Origin: an uncultured Flavobacteriales bacterium
Lineage (GTDB): Bacteria; Bacteroidota; Bacteroidia; Flavobacteriales_D; Sanyastnellaceae
DNA length: 64,000 bases
Assembly: GCA_938074325.1 (NCBI GenBank)
Contig: CALJFZ010000017.1
Span: 117,219-181,218, forward strand
Reading direction: 5' to 3'
The notes under the pieces were generated by a model. It ran no database searches, was not told the origin of the DNA, and saw nothing but the letters and a program-made list of their open reading frames with translations. Shown piece by piece: positions 8,658 through 17,333 of this stretch. Both the position numbers and the translations under genes were made by a program. Numbering within the stretch: position 1 is the first letter of the stretch; each line of letters opens with the position of its first letter.

Positions 8658-9446
8658 ATGCGCGTTTTCATTGAGTTATCTTACGATGGGGCTCCTTTCC
8701 ACGGTTGGCAAAGGCAGCCCCATTGTCTTTCTGTCCAACAAGTATTAGAAGAGAAGCTGGCCTTGTTTGTTGGCCAACCCATGCCCGTGATGGGCTGCGG
8801 GAGGACGGATACTGGCGTACACGCGAGTTACTTCGTTGCGCACGCCGATTGGCCAGAGGAGTCGCCGAAAGCGAAGCGATTCAGCGACTGGAACGAGGCG
8901 GCTTGGAAACTCAATGGCATGCTGCCGCCTTCCATTTCGATCCACCGAATCAGTGAAGTAGCGGCCAATGCACACGCCCGTTTCGACGCCATCGAACGCG
9001 GTTACGTGTATCGCATGCACACCTACAAGGATCCTTTCCTCGTAGGCCGGTCGGCGCGTGTAATGCGCCAAACGGACTTCGAGCGGATGCAATTGGCCGT
9101 TCCTCATTTCATACGTCAGGGCGATTTCGCCGCTTTCTGTAAATCTGGTTCGGACAATAAGACCACCCTGTGCGACGTCCGATTCGCAGAACTCAGGCAA
9201 GTGGGCGACGGATACGAATTCGAAATCCGAGCCGACCGATTCCTCCGCAACATGGTTCGTGCTGTGGTCGGTACGCTATTCGAGGTGGGACAAGGCCGAA
9301 TGGAACCAGATGAGGTGTTATCGGTTATAGAATCAGGCGACCGCAGTGCAGCGGGAGCGTCGGCGCCGGGAGAAGGGCTGTACCTCAATCGGGTGGCATA
9401 CCCGGGGTTCAGTCCCATTCCGAACAAGGCGTTCATGAAGCCCTGA
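8658..9446 (+). CDS. truA: tRNA pseudouridine synthase A
   Basis: Converts uridines 38-40 of tRNA anticodon stems to pseudouridine; cytosolic. The 262-aa length is normal for TruA. The catalytic aspartate sits in GCGRTDTGVHA (D51). Further family marks are FHGWQRQP near the start, the RYVYRM-like strand (RGYVYRMH) and DRFLRNMVR near residue 195. It lies between the SPT-family gene (9 bp upstream) and the ABC exporter (4 bp downstream) in one rightward unit. Confidence 0.96.
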   Translation: MRVFIELSYDGAPFHGWQRQPHCLSVQQVLEEKLALFVGQPMPVMGCGRTDTGVHASYFVAHADWPEESPKAKRFSDWNEAAWKLNGMLPPSISIHRISEVAANAHARFDAIERGYVYRMHTYKDPFLVGRSARVMRQTDFERMQLAVPHFIRQGDFAAFCKSGSDNKTTLCDVRFAELRQVGDGYEFEIRADRFLRNMVRAVVGTLFEVGQGRMEPDEVLSVIESGDRSAAGASAPGEGLYLNRVAYPGFSPIPNKAFMKP

Positions 9447-9450
9447 AAAC

Positions 9451-11226
9451 ATGAGCAAGGCATCCAAAGGCGAAATCACCGGACGAATTTTTGACGGGGC
9501 GACGTTGCGGCAGATTCTGGCGCAGGTGAAGCCGTATCGGAGGCGTTTCTTCACGACCGGTGTGCTCGTGATGGCATTGAGTGGTTTGGTTTGGGTGCGA
9601 CCTGCGTTGATACGCATTGCCGTTGATGACGCCATGCCCACGGGAGACGCCGAACTGTTGTTGCAGGTCTTTCTCGCGGTATGTGGCATGCTCATTTTTG
9701 AAGCGTTGCTTCAGTACAGGGTGACTTACTTGGCGAATTGGGTGGCCCAATCGGTTAGTTTGGACTTGCGTTCCAAGTTGTTTCGGCATGTCGCCCAATT
9801 TCAGTTGCGCTATTTCGATCGCACACCTGTCGGCACGTTGGTGACGCGCCACGTGAGTGACATCGATGGGATTGCGAATGTGTTTTCCAATGGCATCCTC
9901 AATGCGGTAGGGGATATCCTGGCCTTGGTTGTGGTCATCGGTACGATGTTCTGGGTGGATTGGAAGCTGACGCTGTTAGTGCTTACACCCATTCCCATTT
10001 TGTTGTTTGCCACCCGGGTGTTCCAGCAGGTGATCAAAAAAGCCTTTGTGGATGTGCGCAACCAAGTGAGCCGGATGAACGAGTTCGTACAAGAGCACGT
10101 GACAGGGATGCACATCGTGCAGGCTTTTGGTCGTCAATCAAAAGAGGCCCGTGCATTTTCTGAAATCAATGCCACTCACCGGGATGCCAACATTCGCTCG
10201 ATTTGGGCGTTCAGTGTGTTTTTCCCCTTGGTGGAATTGCTCTCTGCCACCAGCGTTGGCGTGCTGTTGTGGTGGGGCATGCACGATGTCCTCGTTGAGC
10301 GCATGACCCTGGGCATATTGCTTCAATTCATCTTGTATGTGTTCATGCTCTACCGGCCCATTCGGCAGTTGGCAGACCGGTTCAATGTGCTGCAGATGGG
10401 CATCGTCAACTCAGATCGCGTATTCAAACTGCTTGGGAAAACGGAAGGGATTGAGGCGGAGTTGGCGGACGACATGCCTGCTCATCCGCCATTGCGCGGA
10501 GCCATCGAATTTGAAAATGTGTGGTTTGCGTACACCGACGAGGAGTGGGTGTTGAAAGACGTGAGTTTTCGGGTGGAGCCGGGCGAATCCGTTGCCTTTG
10601 TGGGGCCCACGGGTGCCGGCAAATCGACCATCATCAATTTGCTCAATCGGTTTTACGTACACCAGAAAGGCCGCATCCTCATTGATGGTTATCCCATTGA
10701 AGAAGTCCCGCTTTTGGCCTTGCGCCAGAACATCGGCATTGTGCTTCAAGATGTCTTTCTGTTTTCGGACAGCCTGCGGAATAACGTGACCCTGTACGCG
10801 GATGGCTACAGCGAAGCGCAATTGAATCAAGCCGCAGAAGCAGTAGGGGCTTTGGATTTCATTACCAAATTACCGGATGGTTGGGAGCAAAATGTGCGGG
10901 AACGCGGTGCCATGCTATCTGTAGGCCAACGGCAACTGATTGCGTTCATGCGCGCTTACCTGACGGAGCCCACCGTATTGGTGTTGGATGAAGCCACGTC
11001 CAGCATTGACTCTGAAAGCGAGCAATTGATTCAGCGAGCCACGGAGGCCATCACCCAGGACCGCACATCGCTGATTGTGGCACACAGGCTTTCCACCATT
11101 CGCAATGCTCACCGCATTATGGTGTTGGATCAAGGATCATTGATTCAGAGTGGCTCACACCAGTCGCTCATGGAAGAGGAAGGCATGTACCGTGATTTGG
11201 TTTTGTCCCAAATCGAAGAGGCGTAA
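9451..11226 (+). CDS. ABC exporter, fused membrane and ATPase domains
   Basis: 591-aa half-transporter of the MsbA/YheH type. Six transmembrane helices fill about residues 30-320, and the nucleotide-binding domain about 345-590. The latter has Walker A GPTGAGKST, Q-loop VLQDVFLFSDS, signature LSVGQRQL (Val replacing the second Gly, common in this subfamily), Walker B VLVLDEATSS and H-loop VAHRLST. It probably works as a homodimer, as no second half-transporter adjoins it. The substrate is unknown; lipids and hydrophobic compounds are usual for the family. It starts 4 bp after truA and converges on the paa-side hypothetical gene with a 4-bp gap. Confidence 0.93.
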   Translation: MSKASKGEITGRIFDGATLRQILAQVKPYRRRFFTTGVLVMALSGLVWVRPALIRIAVDDAMPTGDAELLLQVFLAVCGMLIFEALLQYRVTYLANWVAQSVSLDLRSKLFRHVAQFQLRYFDRTPVGTLVTRHVSDIDGIANVFSNGILNAVGDILALVVVIGTMFWVDWKLTLLVLTPIPILLFATRVFQQVIKKAFVDVRNQVSRMNEFVQEHVTGMHIVQAFGRQSKEARAFSEINATHRDANIRSIWAFSVFFPLVELLSATSVGVLLWWGMHDVLVERMTLGILLQFILYVFMLYRPIRQLADRFNVLQMGIVNSDRVFKLLGKTEGIEAELADDMPAHPPLRGAIEFENVWFAYTDEEWVLKDVSFRVEPGESVAFVGPTGAGKSTIINLLNRFYVHQKGRILIDGYPIEEVPLLALRQNIGIVLQDVFLFSDSLRNNVTLYADGYSEAQLNQAAEAVGALDFITKLPDGWEQNVRERGAMLSVGQRQLIAFMRAYLTEPTVLVLDEATSSIDSESEQLIQRATEAITQDRTSLIVAHRLSTIRNAHRIMVLDQGSLIQSGSHQSLMEEEGMYRDLVLSQIEEA

Positions 11227-11230
11227 GTGT

Positions 11231-11710
11231 TTAAGCAGTGCGTTTCAGCCCTTCTTGCCCCAACCGATGCATCAAGCGAAACGTTGGTACACGGTCCAAT
11301 CGTTCCAATGACGGTTCGATGGATTCAGGCGTGCGAATGGAAAACACAGACTTTCGGAGCGCCTTGATGGCGCCAACGCGGCCGTAGAGGGCCTGGAGCA
11401 GATCCGTGTGGTGATCGTTCAACTCCACCCAATGCGATCGGCTAAACCGGACAAGCGGTGCAGTTCGAATTGCACGCAAAAGCATAATACGCGCTAATAT
11501 CGGGCGTTCTCCTGCATCTGACTGGAAACGATCGATGGCATTCAATTGCTTGCGAAGCTCCCGGAAGTACAGGTCCCGCGTAGCGGCTCGAAAATCCGGG
11601 TCAACGCCACCGTATACGCTCTTGACTTTGAGCTGGTGGAATCGCGACTTCCAGGTAGCCTTGTCTTCTTTCAGTGCGCGCACCGATGGGGCTAGATTGA
11701 ATGAGGTCAT
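11231..11710 (-). CDS. Hypothetical protein downstream of paaD
   Basis: 159-aa protein I do not recognise. It is basic and mostly helical by composition, with no signal peptide, membrane segment, cysteine cluster or known catalytic motif. A stretch around residues 37-62 (DFRAATRDLYFRELRKQLNA) looks amphipathic. Codon use resembles neighbouring real genes and no other reading frame explains the 480 bases, so I accept it as a gene. It lies 36 bp after paaD on the same strand and is probably the last gene of the paaABCD transcript. It may have nothing to do with phenylacetate and may simply be read through. Confidence 0.6.
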   Translation of the reverse strand: MTSFNLAPSVRALKEDKATWKSRFHQLKVKSVYGGVDPDFRAATRDLYFRELRKQLNAIDRFQSDAGERPILARIMLLRAIRTAPLVRFSRSHWVELNDHHTDLLQALYGRVGAIKALRKSVFSIRTPESIEPSLERLDRVPTFRLMHRLGQEGLKRTA

Positions 11711-11746
11711 GGGTGTTCTACGTCCAGAACTATCGGAAGGTTTCGC

Positions 11747-12238
11747 TCAGAAGCACTTGAAATGATCAAAGGGCTCAGCGCATGCATTGCACTGGTAATG
11801 TGCCTTACAGGCCGTGGAGCCAAACGGGCTCACGAGCTTCGTGTCCTTCCCGTTGCATCGAGGGCAAGGCACCTCCTGGGCCTTGCCCAACAGGAAGGCT
11901 TTATCGGCACTGGATCCTTCTGGTGGAGCAATGCCGTTCTGTCGCATTTTTTCGCGTGCAGCATCTGAAATCCAATCGGTCGTCCAAGTTGGCGCATGCA
12001 CAACTCGAATCTTGAATCGAGTCTCCATGGGGGAGAGGGCGGCTTCGATGTCTTCTTGTATGGCGTCGGTCGCAGGGCACCCAGAGTACGTGGGGGTCAG
12101 AAGAATTTCAATGGTTCCGTCTTCTAACTCAGAACAACCGCGAATCATTCCCAATTCTGTCACCGTGAGGAACGGCAGCTCCGGATCCATGACTTGCTCC
12201 AGTACACGCTGAACGCGTGCGACTCGTTCGGTTACCAT
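11747..12238 (-). CDS. paaD: Phenylacetyl-CoA epoxidase subunit PaaD
   Basis: Iron-sulfur/MIP18-type assembly factor needed for an active phenylacetyl-CoA 1,2-epoxidase. The 163-aa chain has an N-terminal DUF59/MIP18 domain (about 1-90, with VMDPELPFLTVTELGMI and the cysteine motif TPTYSGCPA). A C-terminal zinc-ribbon-like segment has CPRCN and CNACAEPFDHFKC, both hallmarks of PaaD. Its start overlaps the end of paaC by 7 bp, indicating translational coupling. Confidence 0.95.
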   Translation of the reverse strand: MVTERVARVQRVLEQVMDPELPFLTVTELGMIRGCSELEDGTIEILLTPTYSGCPATDAIQEDIEAALSPMETRFKIRVVHAPTWTTDWISDAAREKMRQNGIAPPEGSSADKAFLLGKAQEVPCPRCNGKDTKLVSPFGSTACKAHYQCNACAEPFDHFKCF

Positions 12239-12987
12239 TTTGCTCCCGGGTAGGTGCGTTGCAGCACTTGCATCTCAGCCAGCAAGTAACTCAGGTGCTC
12301 TGTGTGCTTGCCCTCTCGTCCTCCAGTGAGCAAGGCAGAAGTCTCTGGACAGTTGAGCGTAGCCTCTTCCAAAATGGCCAAAACCTGTTCTTTCCATCGT
12401 GCATGGTAAGAAGCGTTCAACGGCAGTACCCCTGCTGCGGCACAAGCCTGTGAAACAGCATCGTCTTCAAATAGCTCTTGCGTATAAGGCCAAAGCACAT
12501 TGAGGCTTTCCTGGACCTTATTGTGGCTTTCGTCTGTGCCATCTCCCAATCGGACAACCCATTGGGCGGAATGCGCTGCGTGGTAACGGACTTCTTTTAC
12601 CGCCTTGGCCGCGATGGCTGCAACTTCGGGTTCTGCGCTCTGGCCGGCCAATGCTTCGTACCGAAGAAGTGCGAATTGGTCAAAAAGCATTTGGCGCACG
12701 ATGGTGTCGCCAAAATGGCCATTGGGCACTTCTACCAACAAAGCGTTCGAGAATTCCCGATCCGTTCGAAAGTAGGCCAACGCATCCTCGTCACGTCCCT
12801 GCCCTTCGCGTTCGCCGGCTAGGGTCAACAATGCGCGCGCCTGCCCGAGCAAGTCCAGGGCGATGTTGGACAAGGCGATGTCCTCTTCCAACGCGGGGCC
12901 ATGGCTGCACCACTCGGAGAGCCGCTGTGCCAGCACCAAGGCATCATCACCGAGGCGCAGAATCCATTCGTGACCAAGTTTTGCCAT
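12232..12987 (-). CDS. paaC: Phenylacetyl-CoA epoxidase subunit PaaC
   Basis: Structural, ferritin-like but non-catalytic partner of PaaA in the epoxidase complex; 251 aa, typical length. Family features are the LRLGDDALVLAQRLSEW start, ALSNIALDLLGQAR (about 40-53) and the EVRYHAAHSAQWVVRLGDGT segment (about 131-150), where most di-iron ligands of PaaA are not conserved. It shares one base with paaB (TAATG junction) and overlaps paaD by 7 bp. Confidence 0.95.
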   Translation of the reverse strand: MAKLGHEWILRLGDDALVLAQRLSEWCSHGPALEEDIALSNIALDLLGQARALLTLAGEREGQGRDEDALAYFRTDREFSNALLVEVPNGHFGDTIVRQMLFDQFALLRYEALAGQSAEPEVAAIAAKAVKEVRYHAAHSAQWVVRLGDGTDESHNKVQESLNVLWPYTQELFEDDAVSQACAAAGVLPLNASYHARWKEQVLAILEEATLNCPETSALLTGGREGKHTEHLSYLLAEMQVLQRTYPGAKW

Positions 12988-13280
12988 TACATGTTCTTGA
13001 CTTCGTCCGGCAAATCATAAAACGTGGGGTGTCGGTACACCTTGTCGTTTGCTGGGTCGAAGAGGATGTCTTTTTCCGCTGGGGTCGAGGCCGTGATGTC
13101 TTCTGCCTTGACGACCCAAATGCTCGTGCCCTCCTGGCGCCGTGTGTACACGTCCCGGGCGTTGTTGACGGCCATGGTGGCATCGGCTGCGTGCAAGCTG
13201 CCCACGTGCTTATGGCTGAGGCCTTGCCGGCTTCGCACAAACACCTCCCAAAGTGGCCATTCGTTTTTGGATGCGCTCAT
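12987..13280 (-). CDS. paaB: Phenylacetyl-CoA epoxidase subunit PaaB
   Basis: Small subunit that bridges PaaAC heterodimers; 97 aa, matching the family. The sequence contains [20 protein letters not shown] near the N-terminus and IWVVKAEDI in the middle, both characteristic of PaaB. I chose the ATG at 13280, which overlaps the paaA stop by 4 bp (ATGA). A longer open frame upstream lies inside paaA and reads as shadow sequence. It ends one base into paaC's start codon. Confidence 0.95.
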   Translation of the reverse strand: MSASKNEWPLWEVFVRSRQGLSHKHVGSLHAADATMAVNNARDVYTRRQEGTSIWVVKAEDITASTPAEKDILFDPANDKVYRHPTFYDLPDEVKNM

Positions 13281-14233
13281 GCTGCGTGGGTCTGTTGATC
13301 TGCTCGCGCTGCAACTTTCGCAGCGTGTGCTGCGGCCGCTTCCCGCACCCAAGCGCCTTCATTGTGCGCGTTGACGCGGTGTGCGATGCGTTCACGGTTG
13401 CACGGACCGTTTCCGGAGATGACTTGCTCAAATTCGCTCCAATCGATGGGACCAAAGTCGTAGTGCCCTGTCTCCTCATTCCATTTCAGTGCTGGGTCGG
13501 GGACGCTCAGCCCCAGTAATTCAGCTTGGGGAACGGTCATATCCACAAAACGCTGACGCAATTCATCGTTTGAGAACCGCTTGATTTTCCAACGCATGGA
13601 CTGCTCGCTGTGCTTGGACGATGCATCGTTCGGCCCAAACATCATCAGGGAAGGCCACCACCATCGGTTGAGTGCGTCTTGGGCCATGGCCTTCTGTTCG
13701 GCCGTGCCGTTGCTCAGGTTGAGCATGACTTGGAACCCTTGCCGTTGGTGGAAACTCTCTTCCTTGCAGACGCGTACCATCGCTCGGGCATAGGGGCCAT
13801 AGCTGCATTTGCACAAGGGAACCTGATTCATAATGGCTGCACCGTCTACCAACCAGCCGACGGCACCCATGTCCGCCCACGTCAAAGTGGGGTAGTTGAA
13901 AATGGAACTGTATTTGGCTTTGCCGGTGTGAAGGGCATCGAGCATTTCGTCCCGGGTGATGCCCAACGTCTCAGCCGCCGAGTACAAGTACAGGCCGTGG
14001 CCCGCCTCGTCTTGAACCTTGGCAAGGAGGATGGATTTGCGCTTGAGGCTGGGTGCGCGCGTGATCCAATTGCCTTCCGGTTGCATGCCAATGATTTCGC
14101 TGTGCGCGTGTTGGCTAATCTGGCGAATCAACGTTTTTCGGTAGGCATCCGGCATCCAGTCCTTCGCCTCAATTTTTTGATCCGCTGCGATGTAGTCTTC
14201 AAACCGCTGATTCAAGTCCATTTCTTGTGTCAT
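13277..14233 (-). CDS. paaA: Phenylacetyl-CoA epoxidase catalytic subunit PaaA
   Basis: Di-iron monooxygenase that epoxidises the ring of phenylacetyl-CoA, the committed step of aerobic phenylacetate degradation. The 318-aa chain shows the two carboxylate-bridge motifs DEAGH (E76, H79) and EESFH (E159, H162) plus E46, the expected set of iron ligands. It heads the leftward paaABCD operon; electrons come from the divergently encoded PaaE. A TATCTTTG box lies 16 bases before the ATG. The downstream pathway genes (paaF, paaG, paaH, paaJ, paaK, paaZ) are not in the window. Confidence 0.97.
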   Translation of the reverse strand: MTQEMDLNQRFEDYIAADQKIEAKDWMPDAYRKTLIRQISQHAHSEIIGMQPEGNWITRAPSLKRKSILLAKVQDEAGHGLYLYSAAETLGITRDEMLDALHTGKAKYSSIFNYPTLTWADMGAVGWLVDGAAIMNQVPLCKCSYGPYARAMVRVCKEESFHQRQGFQVMLNLSNGTAEQKAMAQDALNRWWWPSLMMFGPNDASSKHSEQSMRWKIKRFSNDELRQRFVDMTVPQAELLGLSVPDPALKWNEETGHYDFGPIDWSEFEQVISGNGPCNRERIAHRVNAHNEGAWVREAAAAHAAKVAARADQQTHAA

Positions 14234-14249
14234 GCAATGGGATTTGTGA

Positions 14250-14257
14250 CAAAGATA
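14250..14257 (-). promoter_or_regulatory. -7 box of the paaABCD operon
   Basis: Leftward TATCTTTG, an exact TAnnTTTG match, 16 bases before the paaA ATG. It is back to back with the paaE box within 78 bp, so one regulator bound between them could control both directions. No -33 element stands out. Confidence 0.5.
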
Positions 14258-14298
14258 ACAACCATGGACTCCATTGGTTTTCTTGCAGAATTGTCATG

Positions 14299-14306
14299 TA
14301 GTTTTG
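14299..14306 (+). promoter_or_regulatory. -7 box of paaE, predicted leaderless start
   Basis: TAGTTTTG matches TAnnTTTG exactly and lies 5 bases (CGGGC) before the paaE ATG, which would put transcription start at or next to the A of the ATG. The nearest TTG that could act as a -33 element is at 14274-14276, 22 bases upstream, slightly far. Confidence 0.5.
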
Positions 14307-14311
14307 CGGGC

Positions 14312-15388
14312 ATGAATGGATTCCACGACTTGATTGTGTCGGATGTGCGGCGAGAAACCGCGGGCTGTGTTTCGGTTGCTTTTGATGTGCCAGAGGCTTT
14401 GAATGATGCGTTCTCGTTCCAAGCAGGGCAGTACTTGACATTGGAAGCTGACATTGATGGAGAAGCCGTACGCCGCAGCTATTCGCTCTGTAGTGCTCCG
14501 AGCGATGGAGAGTGGCGGGTGGCGATCAAGCAGGTGGAAAACGGCCGATTCAGTTCGTGGGCCAACAGCCAATTGTCTGTGGGAGATACCATTCGATGCA
14601 TGGCTCCAACCGGACGGTTCACCCTCGAGGTCGCACCGGAGGCCCGTCGCAATTTCATCGGTTTTGCTGCAGGCTCGGGAATCACGCCCATTCTCAGCCA
14701 GATCAAGGAAGTATTGCGCAACGAGCCGCGAAGTTCGTTTACGCTGTTTTACGTCAACCGAGACACGGCCAGCATTATTTTTCGGGAGGCCCTTCAAGAA
14801 TTGAAGGATGAATACCTAGATCGCCTCCGCTTGTTCAATGTGCTCACGCGGGAGCCGCAGGACATTGACTTGTTCAATGGGCGACTGGACGAGCAGCGAT
14901 GCGCAGCGATTTTAGCCAGCGATTGGGTGGAGGTGAGCGGCTTGGAAGCAGCCTACCTCTGCGGTCCGGAGGAAATGATTTGGGCTTGCAAGGCCGCATT
15001 GGAAGGGGCCGGAATGCCGGAAGATCGGGTGAAATTTGAGTTGTTTACGTCCAGTACAGCGCCCAAAAATGAGTCAGTTGCGAGTGCGTCGGCTGTACAG
15101 ACTGGCACGCAGACCCTGTCCATCGTAATGGACGGCATGACGACGGTCGTTGAAGTACCGGAAGGCAAAACCGTGTTGGATGCGGCATTGGATGCGGGCA
15201 TGGATGCGCCCTACAGTTGCATGGGAGGGGTGTGCTGCACGTGCCGAGCTAAAATGGTAAAAGGAGCGGGGGAGATGGAGGTCAACTATGCCCTCGAGTC
15301 CGACGAGGTGGAAGCCGGATTTGTTCTGACGTGCCAGACGCGATTAAAGGGAACAGGTCCGTTTGAGGTCGATTTCGACCAGCAGTAA
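14312..15388 (+). CDS. paaE: Phenylacetyl-CoA epoxidase reductase PaaE
   Basis: FAD/2Fe-2S reductase that passes NADPH electrons to PaaA; 358 aa, close to the known length. The ferredoxin-reductase FAD site is RRSYSLCS (about 54-61), with a nucleotide-binding GFAAGSGITPI loop. A plant-type ferredoxin domain (about 270-358) carries cysteines C303, C308, C311 and C341 in CMGGVCCTC and LTCQT. The start at 14312 follows the normal PaaE N-terminus; the frame is open far upstream only because it is antisense to paaA. It is divergent from paaABCD, unlike layouts where paaE ends the operon. Confidence 0.95.
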   Translation: MNGFHDLIVSDVRRETAGCVSVAFDVPEALNDAFSFQAGQYLTLEADIDGEAVRRSYSLCSAPSDGEWRVAIKQVENGRFSSWANSQLSVGDTIRCMAPTGRFTLEVAPEARRNFIGFAAGSGITPILSQIKEVLRNEPRSSFTLFYVNRDTASIIFREALQELKDEYLDRLRLFNVLTREPQDIDLFNGRLDEQRCAAILASDWVEVSGLEAAYLCGPEEMIWACKAALEGAGMPEDRVKFELFTSSTAPKNESVASASAVQTGTQTLSIVMDGMTTVVEVPEGKTVLDAALDAGMDAPYSCMGGVCCTCRAKMVKGAGEMEVNYALESDEVEAGFVLTCQTRLKGTGPFEVDFDQQ

Positions 15389-15393
15389 TCCAT

Positions 15394-17274
15394 TCACTCA
15401 GCGCGTTCGGATAGCTCCAGCCAACGGTTTTCTGCCGCTTCAAGCGCGATGGTTACCTCGTGCAGGGCTTGTCCCACTTCCTGGAGTTTATCCGGGTCGG
15501 GATTGGCGTAGAGTTCCTCGGTTAGGGCTTTCTTTTTTTCTTCCAACTCTGCAATGACCCCTTCGAGTTGTTCGAATTCAAATTTCTCCTTGTAGGATAG
15601 CCGGGCTGAGTAATCATTTTTGACTACCGGAGCCTCGACGGTGACGGACTCCGAAGTTGACGCCGCCTTTTCCTGTGCAGCTTTCTTTTCATCGGCCATC
15701 GCCAGTCTGTACTGGCTGTAGTTGCCTGGAAAGGAACGCGGCGTGGAGGCAGTGCCTAGAACCCAAATGTGTTCCACCAGCCGGTCCATGAAATACCGAT
15801 CGTGGCTCACGATGATCAGGCAGCCAGGGAAGTCCAGCAGGAACTCCTCCAGGATTTGGAGGGTGTAGATGTCCAGGTCGTTGGTCGGCTCATCTAGGAT
15901 GAGGAAGTTCGGATTGGCCATCAAAACCTGGAGCAGGTGCAAACGCTTGCGCTCGCCTCCGCTCAGGGTGGAAATGAGCTGATGATGGGTGGAACGGGGG
16001 AAGAGAAACCGCTCCAACAGTTGCGCGGCCGTGATTTTCTGTCCCTTTTCAAGGGGCATGAATTCGGCAATTTCGTAGACGGCTTCAATGATGCGTTGGC
16101 CCTCTGGAAACTGCGCGCCCGATTGATGGTAATGCCCGAAAACTACCGTCTCGCCCACAACTACTTTTCCCCGGTTGGGTTCAGCTCGCTGGGTGATGAG
16201 GTCCAGTAAAGTCGATTTTCCGGAACCGTTGTGGCCCACAATTCCGATGCGTTCGCCTCGCTTAAAGTGATGGGTGAGGTGTTCGAACAGCACGTTGTCC
16301 CCGAAACCGTGCGCGACTTTGTGCAATTCGATGATTTTGCCGCCGAGCCGGTGTGGATTGAGCCGAAGTGCCATCGCGTCCTCCTCGAGCCGCTGCTTCG
16401 CTGCTTTTTTGATCTCGTAAAACCGTTCGATGCGCGACTTGGATTTGCCGGTGCGAGCGGAAGGGGTTGAACGCATCCATTCGAGTTCGCGCTTAAAAAT
16501 TCCACGCGCCTTGGTCCGATTGGCCAAAGCGTTCTCCTTGCGCTCTTCTCGTTTCTCCAAGTAGTAACTGTAGTTGCCCTTGTACTTGTAGAGCGTCTCG
16601 TCGTCCAACTCCAAAATGGTGTCGCACACGTTCTCCAGAAAGTACCGGTCGTGGGTAATCATCAGGAGCGTCATCTTGGATTGGGCCAAATGCCGCTCGA
16701 GCCATTGGATCATGTCCAGATCGAGGTGGTTGGTGGGCTCGTCGAGGAACAACACGTCCGGTTCTTCGATGAGCACCCGTGCCAATGCAATGCGGCGCCG
16801 CTCGCCTCCGCTGAGGGTGGCCAACGTTCGGTTCAAGTTGTGCAAATTCAATTTGCCCAAAACCTCTTTCGCCCGTGCTTCGAAATCCCATGCCCCGTGC
16901 ATGTCCATCCTTTCGTAGGCCAATTGCAAGGCCTCGTCATCGTCACTTTCCAGCGCTTGGGCGTAGGTGCGCATCGCCCGAACCGCCTCCATGTCGCTGG
17001 CATACAAATGGTCCAGAATGCTCTGGTCTCCTTTGTATTCAGGGTCTTGTTGCAAGTAGCTCCACCGAACGCCAGCGTCCATGCTGATGCGGCCATCATC
17101 GAGCGGTTCAACCCCGCAAATGCCATTTAACAGGGTGGTCTTCCCGGTGCCATTTTTGGCGACAATGGCTGTTTTCTGCCCAAGCGATAGCCCAAAGGTC
17201 AGTCCCTCGAACAGCAATCGTTCTCCATACCGCTTGCATAGATTTTCAGCAGAAAAGACGTTTGTGGCTGCCAT
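15394..17274 (-). CDS. ABC-F family ATPase (Uup-like)
   Basis: Cytosolic protein with two ATPase cassettes and no membrane domain; ABC-F proteins act at the ribosome or on DNA structures. The 626 aa include Walker A AKNGTGKTT and GHNGSGKST, signatures LSGGERRR and LSGGERKR, and Walker B VLFLDEPTNHLD and LILDEPTNDLD. An interdomain linker is near 230-310, and a C-terminal coiled coil (about 545-626) is the mark of Uup-type members. The ATG at 17274 gives the usual N-terminus; a longer open frame runs into the divergent gene. A TACTTTCG box lies 4 bases before this ATG. Confidence 0.92.
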   Translation of the reverse strand: MAATNVFSAENLCKRYGERLLFEGLTFGLSLGQKTAIVAKNGTGKTTLLNGICGVEPLDDGRISMDAGVRWSYLQQDPEYKGDQSILDHLYASDMEAVRAMRTYAQALESDDDEALQLAYERMDMHGAWDFEARAKEVLGKLNLHNLNRTLATLSGGERRRIALARVLIEEPDVLFLDEPTNHLDLDMIQWLERHLAQSKMTLLMITHDRYFLENVCDTILELDDETLYKYKGNYSYYLEKREERKENALANRTKARGIFKRELEWMRSTPSARTGKSKSRIERFYEIKKAAKQRLEEDAMALRLNPHRLGGKIIELHKVAHGFGDNVLFEHLTHHFKRGERIGIVGHNGSGKSTLLDLITQRAEPNRGKVVVGETVVFGHYHQSGAQFPEGQRIIEAVYEIAEFMPLEKGQKITAAQLLERFLFPRSTHHQLISTLSGGERKRLHLLQVLMANPNFLILDEPTNDLDIYTLQILEEFLLDFPGCLIIVSHDRYFMDRLVEHIWVLGTASTPRSFPGNYSQYRLAMADEKKAAQEKAASTSESVTVEAPVVKNDYSARLSYKEKFEFEQLEGVIAELEEKKKALTEELYANPDPDKLQEVGQALHEVTIALEAAENRWLELSERAE

Positions 17275-17278
17275 GGTG

Positions 17279-17286
17279 CGAAAGTA
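17279..17286 (-). promoter_or_regulatory. -7-like box before the ABC-F gene
   Basis: Leftward TACTTTCG, then CACC, then ATG: the box sits 4 bases from the start codon, the same spacing as at recR, the DtxR gene and rfaE1. It has the TTCG variant of the -7 element. Confidence 0.45.
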
Positions 17287-17333
17287 CAGCCGCAGCGGGC
17301 GTTTTCCCGGCCGTTCAAATTGTAAATTGCGCC

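Noticed and set aside
13610..14311. Long in-frame extension upstream of paaE, antisense to paaA
   Set aside because: It is the reverse complement of the well-supported paaA gene; PaaE homologues begin at 14312 and a promoter box lies just before it.
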